Source of the DNA: an uncultured Akkermansia sp.
Lineage (GTDB): Bacteria > Verrucomicrobiota > Verrucomicrobiia > Verrucomicrobiales > Akkermansiaceae
NCBI GenBank assembly: GCA_904502165.1
Contig: CAJGDB010000045.1
Location: forward strand, 1-14,109
Direction of reading: 5' to 3'
Length of the DNA stretch: 14,109 nt
In this document: piece after piece, positions 1-6,040 of the stretch
How the letters are laid out: each line of letters starts with the position of its first letter
Numbering within the stretch: position 1 is the first letter of the stretch
The notes under the pieces: generated by a model
What the model saw: the letters and a program-made list of their open reading frames with translations, nothing else
Database searches by the model: none
Told to the model about the DNA's origin: nothing
Program-made: the position numbers and the translations under genes

Positions 1-77
1 CAGTATATCGCGGGGAAGGCTGCACGAAGGCCGCCCGATATGCGAGCGGTGCTTGGCTGGTAGCCATGTTCCTCGGC
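1..77. other. Segment downstream of rpmI, no recognised gene
   Basis: In most bacteria rplT (L20) follows rpmI closely, but none of the three minus-strand frames here gives the basic arginine-rich N-terminus of L20. A minus-strand ATG at 67-65, ten bases after the rpmI stop and preceded by GAGG, opens a frame that runs to the window edge. Its 22 residues (beginning MATSQAPLAY) resemble nothing I know. rplT may start beyond the edge, or the cluster may be broken here. Confidence 0.4.
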
Positions 78-287
78 TTAAGCGAAGGGCATGTTCTGCT
101 TGACTGCCCAAACCTGGGTGGCGTCCACCAGAGCGGGACGTCCAAGAGCGCGCTTGCGCTTGCTGGACTTCTTCTGGAGAATGTGACGCTTACCCTGCTT
201 GCGACGCAGAACCTTGCCCGTGCCGGTCACCTTGAAACGCTTGGCCACGGCCTTACGTGTCTTGTTGATACCACCTTTGCGGGTCAT
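78..287 (-). CDS. rpmI: 50S ribosomal protein L35
   Basis: Encodes a 69-residue, very basic protein. L35 is a small protein of the large ribosomal subunit that binds 23S rRNA. The diagnostic core KRFKVTGTGKV (about residues 16-26) is followed by the lysine/arginine-rich stretch QGKRHILQKKSSKRKR, as in bacterial L35. Length is near the usual 64-67 residues, with a slightly longer, unusual start (MTRKGGINKTRKAVA) in place of the common MPKMKT-type start. The ATG at 287 was chosen because it matches the family N-terminus and because a consensus -10 hexamer lies only nine bases upstream, so the longer in-frame start at 356 would precede the promoter. infC, which often precedes rpmI, is absent: the upstream neighbour is a divergent ArsC-family gene. 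rplT is not visible downstream within the window. Family identity is firm. Confidence 0.95.
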   Translation of the reverse strand: MTRKGGINKTRKAVAKRFKVTGTGKVLRRKQGKRHILQKKSSKRKRALGRPALVDATQVWAVKQNMPFA

Positions 288-296
288 GGTGCAGGG

Positions 297-324
297 ATTA
301 TACACAGCTTTTCTCGTCTGGCAA
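297..324 (-). promoter_or_regulatory. rpmI promoter, sigma70-type, start-codon proximal
   Basis: On the minus strand, TTGCCA (324-319) and a perfect TATAAT (302-297) are separated by 16 bp. The -10 ends nine bases before the ATG at 287, so transcription should start at about 289-291, giving a leader of only two to four bases. The A-tract array at 351-384 lies upstream of the -35 and could act as an UP-like or curved element. Confidence 0.8.
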
Positions 325-350
325 GGAAAATATCTTCCAAATAATAAAAA

Positions 351-384
351 AATCAAAAAAAATCAAAAAAAATCAAAAAAAATC
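351..384. repeat. Phased A-tract array (10-bp tandem repeat)
   Basis: Three perfect copies of AATCAAAAAA (351-360, 361-370, 371-380) are followed by a partial AATC (381-384); another A-run precedes them (345-350). A-tracts repeating every 10 bp are in phase with the DNA helix, and such arrays are known to curve DNA. The array lies in the divergent spacer between rpmI and the ArsC-family gene, upstream of both promoters, so it may influence either. A role is inference. Confidence 0.85.
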
Positions 385-400
385 CAATAATTCCTACTTT

Positions 401-429
401 TTTACTTGCAATTAGGATAGAATTATTCT
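401..429 (+). promoter_or_regulatory. Possible promoter of the ArsC-family gene
   Basis: TTTACT (401-406) and TATTCT (424-429) are 17 bp apart, each matching four of six consensus bases. An overlapping alternative -10, TAGAAT (418-423), is a better hexamer but lacks a good -35 at normal spacing. Either would give a leader of roughly 4-12 bases before the ATG at 441. No Shine-Dalgarno sequence precedes that ATG. Confidence 0.4.
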
Positions 430-440
430 AAAGTACGGCC

Positions 441-803
441 ATGAACACGACATTCATCGAATATCCGAAGTGCACGACCTGCAAGAAGGCAAAGAAGTGG
501 CTGAGCGAGCAGGGGGTGGAGTTTGCAGGCCGCCACATAGCCGAGGCGAATCCGAGTGCGGAGGAGCTGCGCTCGTGGTGGCAGGCCAGCGGTTTGCCGC
601 TGAAGAAGTTTTTCAACACCTGCGGGGTGAAGTACCGCGAGATGAACCTGGCTGAGCAGCTCAAGACCATGAGCGAGGAGGAGATGCTCACTCTGCTGGC
701 CTCGGATGGACTGCTGGTGAAGCGCCCTATTCTGGTGACGGCAGCGGGTAAGGTGGTTCCCGGCTTCAAGGCAGAGACCTGGAGCGCCGCGCTGGGGAAA
801 TGA
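441..803 (+). CDS. ArsC/Spx/MgsR-family thioredoxin-fold protein
   Basis: A 120-residue cytoplasmic protein of the ArsC-like thioredoxin fold. The N-terminus NTTFIEYPKCTTCKKAKKWL carries a CXXC pair (C11, C14) where this family has its redox or catalytic cysteine. Further family marks are the helix-strand segment around FFNTCGVKYREMNL (57-70) and the LVKRPILV segment (92-99), with the arginine-proline pair typical of the fold. The family includes arsenate reductases, the Spx regulators of Gram-positive bacteria and many uncharacterised YffB/YusI-type proteins. The CXXC pair and lack of arsenic-resistance neighbours make a dedicated arsenate reductase unlikely, but sequence alone does not settle the substrate. 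It is a single-gene unit, divergent from rpmI and convergent with the secreted-protein unit. The ATG at 441 gives the expected beta strand right before the CXXC. Confidence 0.88.
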   Translation: MNTTFIEYPKCTTCKKAKKWLSEQGVEFAGRHIAEANPSAEELRSWWQASGLPLKKFFNTCGVKYREMNLAEQLKTMSEEEMLTLLASDGLLVKRPILVTAAGKVVPGFKAETWSAALGK

Positions 804-838
804 TTTTCCGGACGTAATAACGACATTGCATATAAAAG

Positions 839-872
839 AACCGCGCATCGGAGAGATTCCGGTGCGCGGTTT
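839..872. terminator. Intrinsic terminator between convergent genes
   Basis: A 13-bp stem (839-851 with 859-871, one G-U pair) encloses a 7-base loop. On the minus strand the stem is followed by CTTTTATA, a usable U-rich tail, 23 bp past the stop at 895, so it mainly ends the secreted-protein unit. On the plus strand the tail is weak (TTTC), but the hairpin sits 35 bp after the ArsC-family stop and could also stop that transcript. Confidence 0.85.
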
Positions 873-894
873 CAAGTATGGAAAAAAAGGCGGC

Positions 895-2115
895 TTACTT
901 CTTGCGGATGATGAAATTACCGCGGGTGTCGCGTTGCTTTTCGCCGTTATCGAAGGTGATGAGCAGACGCGGGTTCTTCAGTTCCGTTTCGCTGGTCACA
1001 TAGTAACTGGCCGGTGAGGAGAGGGTGATTCTGCGGGTATCTTCGCTCACGAGCGTCTGGCCGTCGTACAAGGCTACGCGGGAAATGATGGCTTGATTCT
1101 TACCACGAGTGGGTTCAAAACGCACTTCGTACTTGCCGGCGGGGCCGATGGGCAGTTTGCCGTTCAGCTCGCCTGGCACACCGGGAAGGGGCAGGGAGTC
1201 CGGAGCCCAGCCGCGCACGAACTGCATGCCGGTGGTCCAGTCTCGCATGACGACATCGGCCGAGCGTCCGAGCACGGAATCTGGGTTGAGCCCCTTCATG
1301 ATACGGGCATAGTGGGCAATAGCGTCTGCCGGGCCGGTACCGAAGCGGCGGCGAATCAGCCCGATGGCGAAAGCGCAGGCATTCTGCTTCTGCTGTACCG
1401 TATGGAGCGGGTTGGAGATGGCGGCATCCAAGGCAGCCAGTGCCTCGGAGATGTCCATTTCATTAATCTTATCGCCCAGCGGGTTGTTGTAGAACTTGAG
1501 GGCGGCCAGACTGCCGGATTTATCCTCTGGGTCTGCGGCCTTAATCAGATTCTCCACCTTGTCGGGGCGCTCGATGCCTTCTACCTGGGCTGCCTTCAGC
1601 AGCAGCAGGGCCCGGGCCTCACCCTGGGCGGCATCGGCCTGTGCCATCAGCTTATCCTGCTGAGCCTTGGCCTCTCGACGGGAGGAAATCAGGCGGGCAA
1701 TGCGGTCAGCCTCCGGGTAGACCATGGGCGGACCACACACACTGCCGTACTGGCGGCCATTCCTATCATACAGTACCACCGCAGGGAAGGAATGCTTGCT
1801 GTGGGGGTGGGGGAGGGCCAGCTTGCCCATAATGCCGGAGAAGGTCGCCTTCTGCTCATCATTCATGCTTTCAGGCAGGGGGACGAGCATCATGGCTGCA
1901 TTGCCGAGTGCCCTGGCTACTACCGGGGCATTGTACAGACTGGTGGTGTTGGCCTCAGCCCGTTTGTCCCAGCCTTTGCCGTAGATGAAGAGGGCGTAGC
2001 CATCATCATTCAGCTTGGCCTGGGCCTGTTCATAGGTGGCTACCCTGGTGGCAGCCTGAGTGGGCAGCAGGGTGAGGGCTGCCAGACTCATCAGTATGGA
2101 TAAAGTCGATTTCAT
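895..2115 (-). CDS. Secreted protein: degenerate thioredoxin-like domain plus C-terminal beta-sandwich
   Basis: Encodes 406 residues with a clear Sec signal peptide (MKSTLSILMSLAALTLLPTQA, cleavage near residue 21-22). The ATG at 2115 was chosen because it starts the signal peptide; the in-frame ATG at 2178 would add a non-signal-like leader overlapping the upstream gene. Residues about 38-143 look like a thioredoxin fold: strand YALFIYGKGW, then a later FPAVVLYDRNG segment resembling the cis-proline strand, but no CXXC, so redox chemistry is unlikely. Residues 145-300 are helical and alanine-rich. Residues about 325-404 (GKYEVRFEPTRG, then ISRVALYDG, then DTRGNFIIRK) resemble the small beta-sandwich found C-terminal to bacterial beta-hexosaminidases. 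It lies 28 bp after the 816-residue secreted protein on the same strand, with no promoter I can see between, so the two are probably co-transcribed. No specific function recognised; the fold calls are inference from sequence pattern. Confidence 0.82.
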   Translation of the reverse strand: MKSTLSILMSLAALTLLPTQAATRVATYEQAQAKLNDDGYALFIYGKGWDKRAEANTTSLYNAPVVARALGNAAMMLVPLPESMNDEQKATFSGIMGKLALPHPHSKHSFPAVVLYDRNGRQYGSVCGPPMVYPEADRIARLISSRREAKAQQDKLMAQADAAQGEARALLLLKAAQVEGIERPDKVENLIKAADPEDKSGSLAALKFYNNPLGDKINEMDISEALAALDAAISNPLHTVQQKQNACAFAIGLIRRRFGTGPADAIAHYARIMKGLNPDSVLGRSADVVMRDWTTGMQFVRGWAPDSLPLPGVPGELNGKLPIGPAGKYEVRFEPTRGKNQAIISRVALYDGQTLVSEDTRRITLSSPASYYVTSETELKNPRLLITFDNGEKQRDTRGNFIIRKK

Positions 2116-2143
2116 GTGTAGAGGAAAATGGGGTGATAATGAA

Positions 2144-4594
2144 TTATGCGGCGGGTGTTCCGTATACATAGAAGCCATCTACGTGCAGTACCTCTTGTGC
2201 GCCGGGACGGATAATACGTACATAGAGAGCCTTTCGCTGCTCGGTTCCGGTATCGAAGCGGTTGATGCGCTGCGTGCATTTTTTAAGGGGCTGGCCGATA
2301 TTGTGCCAGTCGTCATCCTTACCGGTTTCAGAAACCTGAACCTGGATTCCGTTGAGGCGGTGCCAGTTTTCGCCATTGGTGTGGGTGGCAATCACCACAC
2401 CGCTGATGGTGGCGTGCTTGGGAAGCTTGACACCGATCCAGGGCTCCTTATTACGATTGGTGTGAATCTGGCCGCCCTTTCGGGTCAGCACGTTGGCATG
2501 GGTGGCAGGCTTATCCCACCTGCTGGTAGAGGAGGCAAACACGACACCACCTTCCGACACCAGCTGGCCGGGGAATGCCTCAAAGTCACCGATGGGACGA
2601 TTGTCGTGGGCATTTTCAGGAGCAATCAACTTGCTGACGGACTGGAAGGCTGCTGCATCGCGGTTGGATTCAGCGGACAGGATGATGTTGGCGATAATCT
2701 TGTCCCGGGATTCAGCATTCATGCCCTCACCATTGCCGATGGCATCGGTCATAATGCCGAGAATGCTGGACTTGCCGGCATCATCCATCTTCTGCATGAG
2801 CGTATTGCCGCTTTCAAGGGAATAGGTGGCATAAGCCGGGTTGGAAATGGTGCCGGCCAGCATGCTGCGGTAGAGGGTGCATTTGTTTTCCAGTTCCTTC
2901 CCCTTGCGGAGATTGTTCAGAAGGGCAATCTGTTTGTTGAGCAGGTCCTGCACCTTCCAGCGCTCGGGGCCAAGCTCGCGCGTGTTCTGCCAGAATTGGG
3001 CAAAGGCTTTTTCCAATTGTTCGGCAGTGGCACCGCTCCTGTGCATCTGGTCGTATACCTGGTTTCGCATCAGTTCAGACGCGCATTCTGCATAAACAGG
3101 TACCATGTGGGTGCAGAGGCTGTCGTTGAGCTGCAGCCATTTCTCTGCGCCAGCTTTGGCGGAAATCAGCATTTCCGAATGCTCCCGGAATACCTGGTAA
3201 TTGAGCGGCAGGGCGGCTTCGGCTTTCAGGAAATACTCATGGGCCTTGCTTGTGTCGTTCCCGGAAGCGGCCATATGGGCAAGTGACCGGTAGGCATTGG
3301 AAAGACGCAGCGCCGCCTTCTGGTCGCCCGCCTGCTGGGCTGTCAGCATGTGCAGGGAGGAATAGCGCCAGTTATCCAGCCAGGGCCGCCAGTGCAGCCC
3401 ACGATCCCAGGAGACGGAGTAGGCCGGGGTCCATTTCCCGTCCATCCACACCACATAGGCACAGTGGGCGGGCTCTCCCATGGTGAGCGCCGGAACTCCA
3501 CTTGCACAGGCAGCCGATGCTCCGAAATGAGACAATCCACCGCAGACACCACCCACCTCCTGGGTCAACTGGTGGTGTTTGCCGATGTACATGCCTTCAA
3601 AGGGGGCAAAATAAGCCTGTCCATGGATAATGTCACCATAGACATTGTGCAGTACGTATCCGCAACGCCAGCAGCAGCCGGTGTAGCGTTCATCCGGCAT
3701 GTTCACGTTATAGAGAGCCCAGGTGAAGCTTTCCGGGGTGCCGGAGCTGTGGTCGCCCTTCCACCCGCAGACCACACGGCGCTGCCAGAGGGGTAGTGTG
3801 TCGAAAATCGGATGCAGACGCCCCTGCCGCCAGTTGCGGACAAAATATTCGGCTCGCTTGCAGGCGTTATCCACAGTCCATCCGAAACGGGCGAATTCCA
3901 GAGCGGTGGCGGTGGCAATGTCGCGTGGCAGGCGTTCGTCCGGCAGCATGCGGGTGTACCTCTCCATCATATTGGCCAGCATGTTGAGCATGCGGCCGGG
4001 CATGACGCATTCGCCGCTGTACACCACATCGCCAATCCATCCCAGGTCATTGGCAATCAGGTTGATGAGGCGGGAGGCGCGCGGGCGTTTCACGACATCT
4101 GCCAGGCGCAGAGGCTGTTTCATTTCCGCTTCAATCTCTGCAATCTCTCCCTTCAGCTTGTTGATGGCGTATTGCGTGCTTTCCACCGCTGTGCCGCCAA
4201 GCAGGGGAAGTTCCTTTTCGTGCTCGGCAAGTTTTTTCTTTTTCTCATCCAGCTTCTTCTGCAGGCCTTTCTCATAATCAGCATAGGCTTTTTCAGAGTG
4301 CAGTTCTGCTGTAACAAGTTCATAATTCGCCAGAAGCAGGCGGTTGGATTCATGCTTCAGGAAGTCCTGAACTGCGGCCTCATCGGTGCTTTTGAGCCGG
4401 GCCTGAATCTGCCGGGCAAGTCGGTCTCTCAGCGCTGCCGGGTTCTGCCAGTCCTTGCTGGTGGTGAGCTGGGGGGCCTGCGCCTTCGCATTTGCCGGGA
4501 GTTGCGGCGCCGGGGCTATCGGGGTTGGTTGCTGGCCATACGCGTGCAAGCTGGCTGCCAGCAGAAGGGTGGAAATGAGGGAGGTCGTTTTCAT
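2144..4594 (-). CDS. Secreted multidomain protein: coiled coil, transglutaminase/papain-like core, discoidin-like C-terminus
   Basis: Encodes 816 residues. Signal peptide at 1-20 (MKTTSLISTLLLAASLHAYG), then a proline/alanine/glutamine-rich linker (22-42). Residues about 100-160 are highly charged and heptad-like (KKLDEKKKKLAEHEKEL), a likely coiled coil. Residues 340-400 have the layout of a transglutaminase-like cysteine enzyme: QEVGGVCGGLSHFGASAACASGVPA with candidate nucleophile C351, then GEPAHCAYVVW with candidate H377, then GKWTPAY. The usual acidic third residue after the W-x-P strand appears to be Y392, so the triad may use another residue or be inactive. A CCWRC cluster sits at 307-311. 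Residues 420-650 look like helical repeats. The last ~145 residues (FPGQLVSEGGVVFASSTSRWD to VDGFYVYG) resemble an F5/8-type C (discoidin/CBM32) domain, often glycan-binding. First gene of a two-gene unit. The start at 4594 gives the signal peptide; the ATG at 4957 lies inside the kinase gene and upstream of the promoter. Enzyme activity is unproven. Confidence 0.82.
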   Translation of the reverse strand: MKTTSLISTLLLAASLHAYGQQPTPIAPAPQLPANAKAQAPQLTTSKDWQNPAALRDRLARQIQARLKSTDEAAVQDFLKHESNRLLLANYELVTAELHSEKAYADYEKGLQKKLDEKKKKLAEHEKELPLLGGTAVESTQYAINKLKGEIAEIEAEMKQPLRLADVVKRPRASRLINLIANDLGWIGDVVYSGECVMPGRMLNMLANMMERYTRMLPDERLPRDIATATALEFARFGWTVDNACKRAEYFVRNWRQGRLHPIFDTLPLWQRRVVCGWKGDHSSGTPESFTWALYNVNMPDERYTGCCWRCGYVLHNVYGDIIHGQAYFAPFEGMYIGKHHQLTQEVGGVCGGLSHFGASAACASGVPALTMGEPAHCAYVVWMDGKWTPAYSVSWDRGLHWRPWLDNWRYSSLHMLTAQQAGDQKAALRLSNAYRSLAHMAASGNDTSKAHEYFLKAEAALPLNYQVFREHSEMLISAKAGAEKWLQLNDSLCTHMVPVYAECASELMRNQVYDQMHRSGATAEQLEKAFAQFWQNTRELGPERWKVQDLLNKQIALLNNLRKGKELENKCTLYRSMLAGTISNPAYATYSLESGNTLMQKMDDAGKSSILGIMTDAIGNGEGMNAESRDKIIANIILSAESNRDAAAFQSVSKLIAPENAHDNRPIGDFEAFPGQLVSEGGVVFASSTSRWDKPATHANVLTRKGGQIHTNRNKEPWIGVKLPKHATISGVVIATHTNGENWHRLNGIQVQVSETGKDDDWHNIGQPLKKCTQRINRFDTGTEQRKALYVRIIRPGAQEVLHVDGFYVYGTPAA

Positions 4595-4622
4595 GGAATA
4601 TGGAGAGGTTTCAGATGCTCGG

Positions 4623-4651
4623 ATTTTAGTTTCTGGATAGGGTGGAGTCAA
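4623..4651 (-). promoter_or_regulatory. Promoter of the two-gene secreted-protein unit
   Basis: On the minus strand, TTGACT (4651-4646) and TAAAAT (4628-4623) are 17 bp apart. An overlapping second TTGACT begins 5 bp upstream (4656-4651). The -10 ends 28 bp before the ATG at 4594, so this unit has a leader of about 20 bases. The leader holds no Shine-Dalgarno sequence and instead carries a CCTCTCC pyrimidine tract. Confidence 0.75.
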
Positions 4652-4691
4652 GTCAAATTGTAAAGAAAAGTTAGATGTTGCGGGAATGGAA

Positions 4692-5894
4692 TCAGCCGCC
4701 TGTGCTGTTCTGACCGGGCGGGAGCGTGATGATGAATGCCGTGCGTGTTCCCGGGGTGCTTTCGGCGTGGATATTGCCGCCGTGGCTTTCCACAGCGTGC
4801 CTGACAATGGCCAGGCCCAGCCCTGTGCCTTTAATACGGCCAGTCGTGTCTGCCCGGTAGAACCGGTTGAAGATGAATGGCAATGCTTCTGCGGGGATTC
4901 CCACGCCGTTATCTTCAATACAAATCCGGCATGAACCATCGGTTTCCTTGCGGGCACTCAGGCGCACATGGAGCCCCGGGGCTGGGTTGTTCTTAAAGGC
5001 GTTTTCCAGAAGGTTGAATAACACCTGCGACCAGTAGAAACTATCCCCCCGCAGGTGGAAGGGCTCTGGTATAATGTCAAAATCAAGCTGCGCCTGCTGA
5101 CTGGTAGCCATGGCTTCCAGCCTCAGGCGCACATCTTCAGCCAGCCGGACCAGGTCAAAATCCTCCTGCTTCAGGTAGCCTGAATCCGGGGAATCAACCC
5201 GCGAGAGCATCAGCATATCGGCTACCAGCCGGGCCATGCGGTCGGCATGGCGTTTCATGATGCCCAGCGAACGCAGGCAGAGTTCCCGGTCCAGCAGGGA
5301 GTCGGGGTCATCCAGCAAGGTTTCCAGATACCCCAGAATCAGCGTGAGCGGTGTGCGTAGCTCGTGTGAGGCATTGGCCACGAAATCGCGGCGTATGACA
5401 TGGGTGCGGTGTTCCTCTGTCATGTCCAGGAAAACAATGCCGATGTGGCGCTCCCGGGTGGCAAGGTGGGTGGCAGTCATCCGGTAGATGCGTTCTCCCC
5501 CGGCCGTGGGAACATGCACCATGGCACGCACTTTGTCCTGTGCGGAAACAGATTGTTCCAGCGCCTGGCGAAGTTCATTCTCCGGCAGGATTCTGAGAAG
5601 ATTCACACCATTCATTCTCTCCATGCAGAACAGTTCCCCGGCCTTGCGGTTGGCCATGACGACACGCCCGCTGGGGCGCATCAGCAGGAAGGGTACCCCC
5701 AGCGCTTCCAGAAACAGGGACTGGTCCCGCCGCACATGCTCTTCCAGCTCTGCCAGGAGAGCCCGCAAGTGCTTCACCTCACTGTGTTCCTCGCTGGCGC
5801 GGCGGCGTGTGCTCTTCATTTTGCTGCTCAGAAAGATGAAGGGCAGGGCAATGGATATCACCATGAGTCCCAGAACGATTTCCCAGCTTACCAT
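4692..5894 (-). CDS. PhoR-like sensor histidine kinase
   Basis: A complete 400-residue membrane-bound histidine kinase. One N-terminal transmembrane helix (about 4-23), a charged linker/coiled coil (26-57), a PAS-like domain (about 58-160), a HisKA dimerisation domain with the phospho-acceptor H177 in FVANASHELRTPLTLILGYL, then a HATPase_c domain. In the latter: N-box NLLENAFKN (294-302), G1 DNGVGIP (328-334), F-box FNRFYRAD (342-349) and G2 GTGLGL (356-361). All catalytic motifs look intact. It has essentially no periplasmic domain, as in PhoR-type kinases that sense through membrane or cytoplasmic partners. No pst or phoU genes are in the window, so phosphate as the signal is only a family-level guess. 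It is divergent from its likely partner regulator at 6041 and ends about 97 bp before the secreted-protein unit on the same strand; no strong terminator is visible between. The ATG at 5894 lies six bases after a -10 hexamer, so the mRNA is probably leaderless. Confidence 0.93.
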   Translation of the reverse strand: MVSWEIVLGLMVISIALPFIFLSSKMKSTRRRASEEHSEVKHLRALLAELEEHVRRDQSLFLEALGVPFLLMRPSGRVVMANRKAGELFCMERMNGVNLLRILPENELRQALEQSVSAQDKVRAMVHVPTAGGERIYRMTATHLATRERHIGIVFLDMTEEHRTHVIRRDFVANASHELRTPLTLILGYLETLLDDPDSLLDRELCLRSLGIMKRHADRMARLVADMLMLSRVDSPDSGYLKQEDFDLVRLAEDVRLRLEAMATSQQAQLDFDIIPEPFHLRGDSFYWSQVLFNLLENAFKNNPAPGLHVRLSARKETDGSCRICIEDNGVGIPAEALPFIFNRFYRADTTGRIKGTGLGLAIVRHAVESHGGNIHAESTPGTRTAFIITLPPGQNSTGG

Positions 5895-5900
5895 GCGTGC

Positions 5901-5929
5901 ATCATAGCAGAAACACAGCTCCCTGCCAA
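5901..5929 (-). promoter_or_regulatory. Histidine kinase promoter, predicted leaderless
   Basis: On the minus strand, TTGGCA (5929-5924) and TATGAT (5906-5901) each match five of six consensus bases and are 17 bp apart; TGC before the -10 makes it an extended -10. Only GCACGC separates the -10 from the ATG, so the normal start point, seven bases downstream, is the A of the start codon itself. Confidence 0.82.
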
Positions 5930-6002
5930 GCTTGTCTTTCAGTCTTTTTGCCGGTGGATATGCCCTTTTTACGGCATTCTCTGCAGAAAGGGAAAAAAAG
6001 GC

Positions 6003-6032
6003 TTCAATACGGCAGATTGTTTATGCTAGAAT
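6003..6032 (+). promoter_or_regulatory. Response regulator promoter, predicted near-leaderless
   Basis: An extended -10, TGC-TAGAAT (hexamer 6027-6032), lies eight bases before the ATG at 6041. The -35 is weak (TTCAAT at 6003-6008, 18 bp spacing), which suits a promoter needing an activator or relying on its extended -10. TACGGCA occurs at 5970-5976 and again at 6008-6014 beside the -35, a possible operator pair. Expected leader one to three bases. Confidence 0.65.
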
Positions 6033-6040
6033 GACGAAGT

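Noticed and set aside
1..67. Open minus-strand frame starting at 67 with GAGG upstream, ten bases after rpmI
   Set aside because: Position fits rplT, but the 22 visible residues are not L20-like and too few to support a gene; described only as an unrecognised segment.
1093..2103. Long plus-strand open frame (336 residues) opposite the 406-residue secreted protein
   Set aside because: Antisense shadow of a gene with a clear signal peptide; its translation has no domain or signal logic.
2060..3286. Plus-strand open frame of 408 residues opposite the 816-residue secreted protein
   Set aside because: Antisense shadow; the minus-strand frame has a signal peptide, domain motifs and a promoter.
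4603..4609. CCTCTCC before the 4594 start (and CCTC before the 2115 start) as a ribosome-binding signal
   Set aside because: It matches the anti-Shine-Dalgarno, not the Shine-Dalgarno, so it cannot pair with 16S rRNA; two cases are too few to claim a motif.
4595..4957. In-frame N-terminal extension of the 816-residue protein from an ATG at 4957
   Set aside because: It would overlap the kinase gene, lies upstream of the TTGACT/TAAAAT promoter, and would bury the signal peptide.
5963..5992. CCCTTT...AAAGGG inverted repeat in the kinase/regulator spacer
   Set aside because: Short arms with an 18-base gap in AT-rich sequence; could easily be chance.
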